Of a DNA stretch of 64,000 nucleotides, positions 43,588 through 51,647 are shown piece after piece (the first letter of the stretch is position 1; every line of letters begins with the position of its first letter). The position numbers were made by a program, and so were the translations under genes. The notes under the pieces are model-generated. The model worked only from the letters and a program-made list of their open reading frames with translations, did no database searches and was not told the DNA's origin. This DNA comes from JAXLYE01 sp046351595 (GTDB lineage: Bacteria; Myxococcota_A; Polyangia; Palsa-1104; JAEUJZ01): NCBI GenBank assembly GCA_046351595.1, contig JAXLYE010000008.1, forward strand, positions 248,001 through 312,000. The letters are read 5' to 3'.

Positions 43588-45814
43588 GCTGACCCTCTCT
43601 TTCCCCTCGGGCGCGGTCCTGGTTGGGGGCTACGCCACGGTTCCTGAAGGGTATCATGCGACGCAGGCCCGCTCTGCGGACGGTCGCCCGCTGATCCCGG
43701 CGACCGCCGTGCGCGGAGCGCTCCGCCAAGTGCTCGAGTCCCTCCTCCGTGGTGTCGGCGAGCCCGCGTGTTCGGGAGGGGATGGGCTGTCGCCCGAGTC
43801 AAGCGACCAGACACCGGTGCCCTGCACGCTGCTTGATGGGGGGCGGTGCCGGGCCTGCCGCCTCTTCGGCACCCAGCGCGACGGTCTGGCCTCCGGCGAG
43901 AGGAGCTTCTCAGCTCTAGTCCTCGGTGCGGCCCATGCAGAGGCTGTGAGCTTCGCTCCTCGGCCCGGCGTCGGGATTGCTCGCAAGGCGCGAAGCGCGG
44001 CCGATCAGAGGCTCTTCTTCAGTCAGATCCCCAGCGAGCCGGACCTACGATTCGTGGCGCATGGGCGGCTGCTGGAGGCATCGCTGAAGCCTCTCCTGGA
44101 GGCTGCAACCCGTAGCATCACCCACTTGGGATCAGGTCGCAGCCGTGGACTGGCCAGGGTCAATGCCACGCTCCGCTGGGTCGAAAAAGAACAGGAAGTA
44201 CCAACTTCATTCCCTGAACACAGTGACCTTCTTGTGGAGGTCAAGCTAAAGGCGCCAGCTTCCATCGGCGTTCCAGTCGCCGATGACTTTCTGCGAGACA
44301 CGCGCCGTGAGATTCCTGGCGCAGCTGTGCGCGGTGCCATCGGGTTCGCTCTTGCCGAATCGCTCTCGGACCCGGACAGCGATACAGCCTTTCAGGCGCT
44401 GGTCCATGAAAACGGGGCGCAGTTTGGCTTCCTCACTGCACACGATAGATCGCCCAGTGCGGTGCTCGGTCCGTTGCCCCTTACGGCGGCAGCCTGCAAG
44501 CACGAGAGGCGCAGGCACGGGCTGGTGGACACGCTGCTGGATCGCTTGGCTGCTGCCCTGGTCCGTGAGCCAGCCCAAGTCGCATCCGTTCACAAAGCTT
44601 CGCTGTCGAGGTGTGGCTACAAGGTCGGAGGGAAGCCCTGTGCCAACCCCTTGCGCGCAGTTGGCGGAAGCCGCTCGTGCGAGCAAGCTCCAGCGACGCG
44701 GACCATCCTCCGCCTGGCGATGGATCGGGCAAGTGACTCCGCCCGTGAGAAGCTCCTCTTCGGCCAGGTCCTGCTCGAGCCAGGTGCAAGGTTCGTCGGC
44801 CTGATCCGGAACATCCCCGCAGAAAGTCGCCAGCGCCTGCAGTTCGCCTTGCAGCGCCCGATCTCCTTTGGGCGCGGTCGCTCGATGGGCTGGGGGCAGG
44901 CGGATGTCCGCGTCTCTGCCCCCCCGCCCCGGCCGAGTATCAAAGAGCGCGGCTCTCAGTTTGATGCCGCACTGAAGCGGCACTTGCAGGCAGCGGGGCT
45001 GCCGATCGCTGTAGTGGGTCGGCTGATCCCAATCACGCTATTGTCGCCATTGTTGCCCGAGACCTCCGAGGACGACGGAGAGCGCCTGCTCCTCGCCGCT
45101 ACGGGCGCCAAGCGCTGCCTGGTGAAGATCCGCCGCTTTGTCCGGGAGGGCGGCTGGGATCAGCGCAGCGGTCAGGCCCAGGCGGAGCTGGCCGTGACCG
45201 CTGGCGGCGTGTTCGTGCTCGAGCTTGCCGACGGGCAGCACTGGGAGAGCGTCCTCCCTGGCCTTGAAGCGCTGGAAGGGTCTGCTCTTGGACGGCGCCG
45301 GTGCCAAGGCTTCGGGCAGGTCCTCTGTTTCGATCCGTTCATCCTGCAGCGCACGCAGCATGAAGTGCGCAGGGAGCCCACGATGGATATGGCGAGTCAG
45401 GTTCATCCTCACCGCAAGGCCTTGGTCATGGCTGCTGAGAGCGTCATGAAAGAGGCCTTCGAGAGCCGCGGCGGAGAGGACGTCAGGAAGCTCAAGAAGG
45501 CCCAGCTGAACCACCTCATCGGGGTCTGCGGCGAGGCTGCCTGCGTCGAGGAGATCGCGAACTACCTGCGCTACCAGGCCAGCCGCCGCGATGCCGGCTG
45601 GCGGCGCGAGATGGTGAAGCGGCTGTTGGATGAGTTCGACAAGGCGCTCCGAAACGCTGTCGACGCAAACAACCTGAAGACGGACAGCGCGCGGGTCGCA
45701 GCGTTCCAACTCTACGCGGTCTACCTCACCCGCACGTTCACGTACCACGACAAGGTGCAGCAAGAGCGGCGCCGCGCACAGCCGGACATGAACCTGGAGA
45801 ATGAAGATGAGTGA
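43574..45814 (+). CDS. Csx10-like RAMP protein fused to a Cas11-like domain
   Basis: A 746-residue protein from ATG 43574. The first half has two RAMP (ferredoxin-like) units: SGAVLVGGYATV with RPLIPATAVRGALRQVLESLL, a CRACRLFGTQRDG zinc-type segment and THLGSGRSRGLARV (glycine-rich loop); then REIPGAAVRGAIGFALAESL and ISFGRGRSMGWGQADV. A third, weaker unit ends GRRRCQGFGQVLCF. From about residue 605 a helical domain of 140 residues follows (VMAAESVMKEAFESRGGEDVRKLK, EMVKRLLDEFDKALRNAVD), like the Cas11 small subunit. Csx10 is the Cas5-like subunit of type III-D. The fusion is unusual; assignment rests on motif order. Confidence 0.72.
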   Translation: MQAFELTLSFPSGAVLVGGYATVPEGYHATQARSADGRPLIPATAVRGALRQVLESLLRGVGEPACSGGDGLSPESSDQTPVPCTLLDGGRCRACRLFGTQRDGLASGERSFSALVLGAAHAEAVSFAPRPGVGIARKARSAADQRLFFSQIPSEPDLRFVAHGRLLEASLKPLLEAATRSITHLGSGRSRGLARVNATLRWVEKEQEVPTSFPEHSDLLVEVKLKAPASIGVPVADDFLRDTRREIPGAAVRGAIGFALAESLSDPDSDTAFQALVHENGAQFGFLTAHDRSPSAVLGPLPLTAAACKHERRRHGLVDTLLDRLAAALVREPAQVASVHKASLSRCGYKVGGKPCANPLRAVGGSRSCEQAPATRTILRLAMDRASDSAREKLLFGQVLLEPGARFVGLIRNIPAESRQRLQFALQRPISFGRGRSMGWGQADVRVSAPPPRPSIKERGSQFDAALKRHLQAAGLPIAVVGRLIPITLLSPLLPETSEDDGERLLLAATGAKRCLVKIRRFVREGGWDQRSGQAQAELAVTAGGVFVLELADGQHWESVLPGLEALEGSALGRRRCQGFGQVLCFDPFILQRTQHEVRREPTMDMASQVHPHRKALVMAAESVMKEAFESRGGEDVRKLKKAQLNHLIGVCGEAACVEEIANYLRYQASRRDAGWRREMVKRLLDEFDKALRNAVDANNLKTDSARVAAFQLYAVYLTRTFTYHDKVQQERRRAQPDMNLENEDE

Positions 45815-46664
45815 GCGGGTCGCAGACTTTCATGCGCTCGACAGTCGGCTGCGGCTCTCCGGCGTCCTCGTCACTCGCACGGCCCTGCGCATCGGGAGCG
45901 GCGGCGGCGACACACAGGATGCCGCCGATCTTCCTGTCTTGCGGGATGCACGGCGTCGGCCGCTCATCCCTGGCAGCAGCCTCAAGGGCGTGTTGCGCTC
46001 AACCATTGAAGCCCTGCTCCGCGGCGCGACGCTCGATCCGGCCACGGGGCTCTGGGCCTGCGACCCGCACGACGAAGAAGAAGGCAGCCCGGAGCGAGCT
46101 TGCGGATCGCACAGAGCAGGAACTCGCGCCTCGGTCGACCGCGCTCGTCACTGCGCTGCTTGCCGCCTGTTTGGCTCCCGCGTCGTCGCCAGCCACGTAC
46201 GCATCAGCGATGCACAGCTGTTGTGGGACGAGGAGTCACAGCGTGGGCTGCCCCTGCCCATAGAGGTTCGCGATGGGGTTGCCATTGATCGTGACCTGCG
46301 CGTCGTCTCGGGAGCGCAGAAGTACGACTTCGAGGTCGTTTCGGCAGGAAGCCGTTTCGAGCTCGAGGTCTTCGTCGAAAACCCGCGGCCCTGGTTGCTC
46401 GGCCTCCTGGCCGTAGGGTTTGAGCAGATCCACGAAGGCTTCACGGCGCTCGGCGGCTTTACCTCTCGCGGCCTGGGCCGTGTGGAGATCCGCTGGACCA
46501 GCCTGTCCCGCTCCACGGCTCGGAACCTTCTCGATGGCAGCCCGCCAGAGGTAGTAGCTCCACCGTCGCTCGACGACGAGTTCGCCCGCTGGCGAGCCGC
46601 TCTGGCTCAGCAAGCCCGGCCGTCCACCGCCTCAGCGGCGCAGCCCGCAGACAGGAGGGCCTGA
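45807..46664 (+). CDS. Cas7/Csm3-like RAMP backbone subunit (first copy)
   Basis: A 285-residue protein; ATG 45807 is 7 bases after GGAGA and overlaps the previous gene. The Csm3-like start reads LVTRTALRIGSGGGDTQD, then ADLPVLRDARRRPLIPGSSLKGVLRSTIEALL. The Asp in AADLPVLRD aligns with the catalytic Asp of Csm3, so this subunit should cut target RNA. A zinc-type C-x2-C segment (CAACRLFGSRV) and the glycine-rich FTSRGLGRVEI complete the fold. It ends at TGATG with the next gene. Confidence 0.85.
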   Translation: MSERVADFHALDSRLRLSGVLVTRTALRIGSGGGDTQDAADLPVLRDARRRPLIPGSSLKGVLRSTIEALLRGATLDPATGLWACDPHDEEEGSPERACGSHRAGTRASVDRARHCAACRLFGSRVVASHVRISDAQLLWDEESQRGLPLPIEVRDGVAIDRDLRVVSGAQKYDFEVVSAGSRFELEVFVENPRPWLLGLLAVGFEQIHEGFTALGGFTSRGLGRVEIRWTSLSRSTARNLLDGSPPEVVAPPSLDDEFARWRAALAQQARPSTASAAQPADRRA

Positions 46665-46757
46665 TGTTCCGGAAGAGCTACAACCGCGCGGTGCTGCGGC
46701 TCCGCCTCAAGACGCAGACTCCGCTTCTGATTCGGGCAGGCGATGCCGGCCTAGATC

Positions 46758-48181
46758 CAATACCGTTTAGTTAAGCCGCTGGCCCCGTCGCCGAGGCGGG
46801 TCTATAGAGGCTCCGATCAGGAGCCTCCAGGACCATGCTCATCCAAGCTGCTCTCAGTGACTTCGCACAGCTGGGTCTGCCGCCTCGTCCCAGCCTCGAC
46901 ACCATCACCCAGCACATCGACCCCGCCTGGATCCAGCAGGCCCTTGAGCAGACCGGCACGGTCTCCATTCGCCGTCGCCGCCTGCCGGCGCAGCAAGTGG
47001 TCTGGCTCATCCTGGGCATGGCCCTGTTTGCCGACCGCAGCCTCGCCGCCGTCCTGAGTCATCTGCGTCTGTACGGCGCCAATCCCGGCACGCCGCTGGA
47101 TCAGCCCCCCACCGCCGGAGCGATCGTGCAGGCTCGGGACCGCCTGGGCGAGGCTCCGCTGCAGACTCTGTTCGAGCTCACCGCCGAGCACTGGGCTCGC
47201 CAGGGCGAGACCGACCAGCTGTTTCACGGCCTGCGCACCCTTGCGATGGACGGCTCGACGCTGCGCGTGCCGGATTCCTTCGACAATGCTGAGTCCTTTG
47301 GGATTCCCAAAAGTGGCCGCAGCCTGGGCGCCTTCCCGCTGCTGCGTATCCTGACGATGTTAGACACCCATTCTCACTTGGCGCTGCGCGCTCAGATGGG
47401 ACCCTTTAGTGTGGGAGAGCCGACGCTGGCCCGGCCTCTTCTGGAGCATCTTCCCCCGGACTCGCTGCTTCTGATCGACATGGGGCTATGCGGCTACGAA
47501 GCGCTGGCTCGGATCCGTGCGCAGGGAGGACGGCGATTCTGGATGACACGCAAGAAGCGCAACGTCCGCTGTCACCACGTCAAGACGCTGGGCCCCGGCG
47601 ACGAGCTGGTGACGCTGCCTCGCCCCAAGAGCGCAGACCCGCAGCTGCCCCCGCAGCTTGTGGCCCGAGCCATTCACTACCAGTGGCCCGGCTATCCGCC
47701 GCAGACGCTGCTGACCTCGTTGCTCTCGCCCGAGCACTTCCCGGCCCCGGAGCTGATCGCGCACTACCACGAGAGATGGGAAGTGGAGCTGGGGCTGGAC
47801 GAGATCAAGACGCACCTTCTGCACAGCGCCGGAGCGCAGCTACGCTCACGGACTCCGGAGCGGGTCCGTCAGGAGGCCTGGGGTCTTCTGACGCTGTACA
47901 ATCTGGTGCGGCTGCAGATGCTCAAGGTGGCGCACGAGCACGGCGTGCCGGCCCGCGGACTGAGCTTCCGGTGCGCCGCGCTGCTGATCGGCAACGTCTG
48001 GTCCAGCGCCTGGCTCACGCCGCCGGGAACCATCTACGGCCTGATGAGCGAGATGGAGCGCAACCTCAAGCAGCTCCTGTTACCGCCTCGCCGCCCTCGT
48101 GTAAACCGCCGCGAGGTCAAGCTCAAGATGAGCAACTTCCCCAAGAAGCAGCGACGGCATCACGTTATCTAAACGGTATTG
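46758..48181 (+). mobile_element. IS4-family insertion sequence (1424 bp) inside a cas7-like gene
   Basis: Perfect 13-base terminal inverted repeats CAATACCGTTTAG (46758-46770 and 48169-48181, reversed) are flanked by 10-base direct repeats GGCCTAGATC (46748-46757 and 48182-48191). The intact repeats and duplication point to a recent event. Confidence 0.95.
46835..48172 (+). CDS. IS4-family transposase
   Basis: A 445-residue DDE transposase; its stop codon lies in the right inverted repeat. Catalytic residues can be placed as Asp in LRTLAMDGSTLRVPD, Asp in SLLLIDMGLCGYEAL and Glu in AHYHERWEVELGLDEIKTHL (the Y-x2-R-W-x-I/V-E motif). The N-terminal domain (VVWLILGMALFADRSLAAVL) matches the IS4 N-terminal region. 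The frame is intact. The 10-base target duplication agrees with the IS4 family. Confidence 0.92.
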   Translation: MLIQAALSDFAQLGLPPRPSLDTITQHIDPAWIQQALEQTGTVSIRRRRLPAQQVVWLILGMALFADRSLAAVLSHLRLYGANPGTPLDQPPTAGAIVQARDRLGEAPLQTLFELTAEHWARQGETDQLFHGLRTLAMDGSTLRVPDSFDNAESFGIPKSGRSLGAFPLLRILTMLDTHSHLALRAQMGPFSVGEPTLARPLLEHLPPDSLLLIDMGLCGYEALARIRAQGGRRFWMTRKKRNVRCHHVKTLGPGDELVTLPRPKSADPQLPPQLVARAIHYQWPGYPPQTLLTSLLSPEHFPAPELIAHYHERWEVELGLDEIKTHLLHSAGAQLRSRTPERVRQEAWGLLTLYNLVRLQMLKVAHEHGVPARGLSFRCAALLIGNVWSSAWLTPPGTIYGLMSEMERNLKQLLLPPRRPRVNRREVKLKMSNFPKKQRRHHVI

Positions 48182-49056
48182 GGCCTAGATCCGACTGCTG
48201 CCGAGCTGGCCTGTGTCCGGACTCATCACGCCGAGCATGGACAGACCGTCTACATTCCGGGCTCGAGCCTCAAGGGGGTTCTCCGCTCGGCGGCCGAAGC
48301 CGCGCTGCGCAGCCAGAAGCTGATCAACGGCGTCCTAGGCGCTTGTGATCCGCTGAATCATGACGATTGCTGTTTTGCCAGGGTGCGCGAGCGGCAGACG
48401 GCGCTGCCGAAACGGACCTCCTTGCCCACTCCCGAAGTCCACAAGATGCACTGCTTGGCGTGTCGACTATTCGGCTCGCTGACTCTGAAAGGCCGTGCCT
48501 CGATTCGCGACCTGTTCCCATGGTCCGTCGCGCCTGCGGATCCAGCGAAGGAGGGCCCGGGTGGCAGCAACCATCGGCGCGCCAACCACGTTGAGACGCG
48601 GCCAGGCGTCGCGATCGACCGCATTACTGGCTCAGTCCGCGGCGGCGCCCTCTTCGAGCAAGAGATGATCCCGGCGGGCACCTCCTTCTGGGGAGAGCTC
48701 GCGCTGGAGAACTACCAGACGTGGCAGCTTGGGCTGGCCGATCAGGCGATATTAGAAGTTAATAACGGCTTCGCGCAACTCGGCTCCAGCAAGAGCCGAG
48801 GGCTTGGAGTCTGCGAGATCGCAGTAGAGCACATCCTGCATGAGCAAGTACTCAGCGACGCAGTTCAGGGCCCGGCAGGCGTGGGTGAGCTGATGACGGA
48901 CGCAGAAGAGAAGTCCGGCTACGGCCTACTTCCTGAAACGAAGATCCCGCATGCCGACGGAACGCCGCGCGGCCTGAGCCGGCGGTTCACGCTGAGGTCT
49001 CTTGACCAGATCGATGCATGGAGGGATGCAGGCGCCGCCGCGCTGGGAGGGCTCGT

Positions 49057-50088
49057 ATGTCACTGACCGACGGCTATGAGTTCGTCGAGCTGCCGCCGGG
49101 GGCTGTACAAGTCCATCGTGCTCGACGAGGCTCAGCCGTTTTCCACAGGCGAGTAGAGGGCAGCTACTCCGGAAGCTTGGTGGTGCGGTTCTCGTGTGAG
49201 CAACTCGTGCATATTGGCACCGGCTATAAACAGCTCCTCTCGCTTGCCGCAGGGGCCCCCGCCAGGATCGTCCGTGAAGGCGCGCGAGTCATGGGAAGAC
49301 CCGGCATTCCCGGCTCCAGCCTGAAAGGGGCCTTGCGAAGCCGCTTCGAGGCCATCACGCGAAGCTGCATCCAAGGACGGCCCCCGGAGAGAAGCGCAGT
49401 CCGCTCACAAAGTACAGACATCCGACGCGCGGAGCTGTCCACGGCCGTACTGAACCAGGACGTGCTACAAGCCTGCCGGGTCAACCGCAAGGAGCCGCTG
49501 CAGAGCGAGCTGTGCCCTGCCTGCGCTCTATTTGGCCTGATGTCTCTGCGGGGGCGTATCACCTGCACCGACCTGATGACCCCGCAGGGGACTGAGTTCA
49601 CGCACGTCGATGTCCCTGAGCCCTTCGGCCCGAACCTGCACCATGTCGGCGAGGTCACGCGTACCCAAGACGGCGAAGGGAAGCCTTGCTTCCTCGTGCG
49701 GCGCCTGCACGGACGTAAGTTTGCCATGGGGCGCGGGCCGGTCCCGCCCAGGCCAAACCTGCAGCCTGTCGAAGCCATTCCGAGCGGATGCATCCTGGAT
49801 GGCAGTCTGCTTTTGACCAACGTGACGCTCTCCGAGCTAGGGGGGGTGCTCGCTGCGCTCGGACATTTGCCGGAGAGTCCCTTAAAGATCGGAGGCGCGC
49901 GAGGCCAGGGTCTGGGCCGGTTGCAGCTGGCGAACCTCCAGTTCGATCTGGAAGCGCCCGATGGCACCAAGCTTGCGAAGCCGGCCGAGGCATTGCATCA
50001 GGAATTCCTGCGCTCGCAGGATGTATGGCCAGCAGGGCTCGATAAGCTCGTGCGGGTGCATCTAGCCGAACGCGGAGCCTCGCCATGA
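49057..50088 (+). CDS. Cas7-like RAMP subunit (third copy)
   Basis: A 343-residue protein from ATG 49057, overlapping the previous gene by 10 bases. It has the RAMP pattern VVRFSCEQLVHIGTGYKQLL, GRPGIPGSSLKGALRSRFEAI, a C-x2-C segment (LCPACALFGLMSLRG) and KIGGARGQGLGRLQLAN. The loop that holds the catalytic Asp in Csm3 lacks an obvious Asp here, so it may be a structural, non-cutting backbone or cap subunit such as Csm5. It ends with ATGA overlap to the next gene, showing a coupled operon. Confidence 0.82.
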   Translation: MSLTDGYEFVELPPGAVQVHRARRGSAVFHRRVEGSYSGSLVVRFSCEQLVHIGTGYKQLLSLAAGAPARIVREGARVMGRPGIPGSSLKGALRSRFEAITRSCIQGRPPERSAVRSQSTDIRRAELSTAVLNQDVLQACRVNRKEPLQSELCPACALFGLMSLRGRITCTDLMTPQGTEFTHVDVPEPFGPNLHHVGEVTRTQDGEGKPCFLVRRLHGRKFAMGRGPVPPRPNLQPVEAIPSGCILDGSLLLTNVTLSELGGVLAALGHLPESPLKIGGARGQGLGRLQLANLQFDLEAPDGTKLAKPAEALHQEFLRSQDVWPAGLDKLVRVHLAERGASP

Positions 50089-50501
50089 ACTTGACCAAAG
50101 AAGAGATCACCGGCCTCGAAGAGAAGGCACGGTCCTTCGGCACAGAGAGTCATGAGCGATTTCTTGCCGATGCGCTGCGTCAACTTCGCCGCACCGGCAA
50201 TATCATCGAGCCGCTCCAGATGCTCCGCGTCCTCTGGGACTCCCCGTTCGCAAGACGGGCCCACATCAAGGCGGCCCTGAACGATGTGGGCATCTGGCTG
50301 GAGAACCTGCTCACGCGGAACCCATCGATGGACGAGGCCAAGCTGGCTGCATACCTCGCCTGGCTCCGCCGCCTCTGTCGCATCCACCTCAAGGAGGAGC
50401 AGCCCCAGCCTCCGACGGAAATTCGACGCCGGTTCGGTGATTTGATTCCGCAGCTCCGCGCTCGCAGGAGCCAACAGAGCACGCCTCCCCGGAGAGCCTG
50501 A
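50085..50501 (+). CDS. Small helical protein of the type III operon
   Basis: A 138-residue, all-helical, basic protein coupled to the preceding cas7-like gene by an ATGA overlap. Segments include FLADALRQLRRTGNIIEPLQML and DVGIWLENLLTRNPSMDEAKLAAYLAWLRRL. No named family is recognised. By eye it resembles the Cas11-like tail of the Csx10-like fusion in size and in the spacing of its last two helices, so a second small subunit is possible; a regulator is the alternative. Confidence 0.6.
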   Translation: MNLTKEEITGLEEKARSFGTESHERFLADALRQLRRTGNIIEPLQMLRVLWDSPFARRAHIKAALNDVGIWLENLLTRNPSMDEAKLAAYLAWLRRLCRIHLKEEQPQPPTEIRRRFGDLIPQLRARRSQQSTPPRRA

Positions 50502-50539
50502 AGCTCTGAGCGTGAGCCCGTCGAGCGCAGAGAGCCTAC

Positions 50540-51520
50540 ATGCCGACTACCATGATCTGCCTGATCGGCGAGCAGCCAATACCAAACCTGCTCCCAATCT
50601 TGCACTTCCGGCCTGAGCGGATCCTACTATTCTATACCAAGCTCACGAAGAGGAGAGCCGAGAACCTCGCAGCCGTTGCCGCTCAGCGCACGCACGGCTT
50701 GGTCGACTCTTTCGTCGTCGAGCCCTACGATGCTGCCTCGATCTACGAAGTGCTCAACACATCCGTCGGCTCCCGGCCAGGATCTGAGCTGCTCGTCAAC
50801 CTGACCGGCGGGACCAAGCCGATGATGCTGGCGGCATTGCAGTTCGCAGTCGCTCGCGCTGCGGCTTCCCTGTACTTCACGAGCGAGGCACAGCTCAACG
50901 AGATCTTCTTCTTCCCGTGCACCACCCTCCCGCTTCCTCGGATCATGCCGCTTCCTTTTGATACGACCCTCGATGTCTCGCTCCATGCAGCAGCGTTCGG
51001 CCGCACACCCGAGCGCCCGAGGCAGCAGGGCAAGAACGTCTGCCAGGAAGCGTTGGAAGGTGCAGTCGCAGCTGCGCTGACAGCGGCCGTACCCGAGTTC
51101 TTCGACGAGGTTGTCCCCGGCGCTCGCTTCGGCCTGGTCGAGATCGACGTCATCGTGCGCTACCGAAACCAGATTGCCTTCTGCGAGGTCTACCACCCCG
51201 ATCTGGACAAGAAGAAGGCGCGCCGCCCGCCGGGCGACACGAGCCCCATCCACGCCAACCTGAAGCAGAAGCTCGATCAGCTCAGCACGGCCAGCGGGCG
51301 CGATTACTTCGGCACGTACATCAAGCGGTGTGTCATCTTCGCCGGCAGCGAGGACAACATGCACCCGGACTACCTAACGCTGAGCCGCGCTCAGAGCGTC
51401 CACAACATCGCGCTCGACTTTCCGCCAGGACCCGCAGGGCAGCCACTCGCCGCGGCTGAACGGCAGAAGCTGATTGACGAGCTCTACAAATGCCTCAAGC
51501 CAACGCCAGCAAGCAGCTAA
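50540..51520 (+). CDS. Card1/Can2-like CARF nuclease
   Basis: A 326-residue ancillary type III effector, 38 bases after the small helical gene. The N-terminal half is a CARF domain with the family signature GSELLVNLTGGTKPMMLAALQFA (around residues 80-102), which binds cyclic tetra-adenylate in Card1/Can2. The C-terminal half is a PD-(D/E)xK nuclease: GKNVCQEALEGAVAAAL (Glu-containing helix), FGLVEIDVIVRY (catalytic Asp) and QIAFCEVYHPDL, where Glu-x-x is followed by Tyr/His in place of the usual Lys. When Cas10 makes cyclic oligoadenylate, it should degrade nucleic acids. It is the last gene of the train. Confidence 0.85.
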   Translation: MPTTMICLIGEQPIPNLLPILHFRPERILLFYTKLTKRRAENLAAVAAQRTHGLVDSFVVEPYDAASIYEVLNTSVGSRPGSELLVNLTGGTKPMMLAALQFAVARAAASLYFTSEAQLNEIFFFPCTTLPLPRIMPLPFDTTLDVSLHAAAFGRTPERPRQQGKNVCQEALEGAVAAALTAAVPEFFDEVVPGARFGLVEIDVIVRYRNQIAFCEVYHPDLDKKKARRPPGDTSPIHANLKQKLDQLSTASGRDYFGTYIKRCVIFAGSEDNMHPDYLTLSRAQSVHNIALDFPPGPAGQPLAAAERQKLIDELYKCLKPTPASS

Positions 51521-51647
51521 CAACCGCGTCCTTGCGCTTTTCGAGACGGCGGCTGGCTCGAGACGGAAGGATGGGGGCTTATTCTGCCCTCGCTAACACA
51601 GATCGTCTTGTAAGGAGGAAGCGGATCGCGCGCTTCCATGCGCTTGA

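Larger units (their letters stand above)
46664..49066 (+). pseudogene. Cas7/Csm3-like subunit (second copy), split by an IS element
   Basis: The gene starts at ATG 46664 with AGGAGGG 4 bases upstream (MFRKSYNRAVLRLRLKTQT) and is cut at codon 32 by an insertion sequence. Without the element and one copy of the 10-base duplication GGCCTAGATC, the frame runs on unbroken (AGLDP then TAAELACVRT) to 49066, giving about 323 residues. The rest has YIPGSSLKGVLRSAAEAAL, HCLACRLFGSLTL and GSSKSRGLGVCEI, typical of Cas7-like RAMPs. No useful restart before the RAMP core is evident. As found, this subunit is probably not made, which would damage the complex. Confidence 0.85.

Noticed and set aside
46664..46774. 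A separate small gene of 36 codons
   Set aside because: It is the 5' end of the cas7-like gene, cut by the IS4 element; the duplication shows where it rejoins at 48192.
29685..48181. The two IS4-like elements being copies of one IS
   Set aside because: Terminal repeats, duplication length (7 against 10 bp) and transposase sequences all differ.
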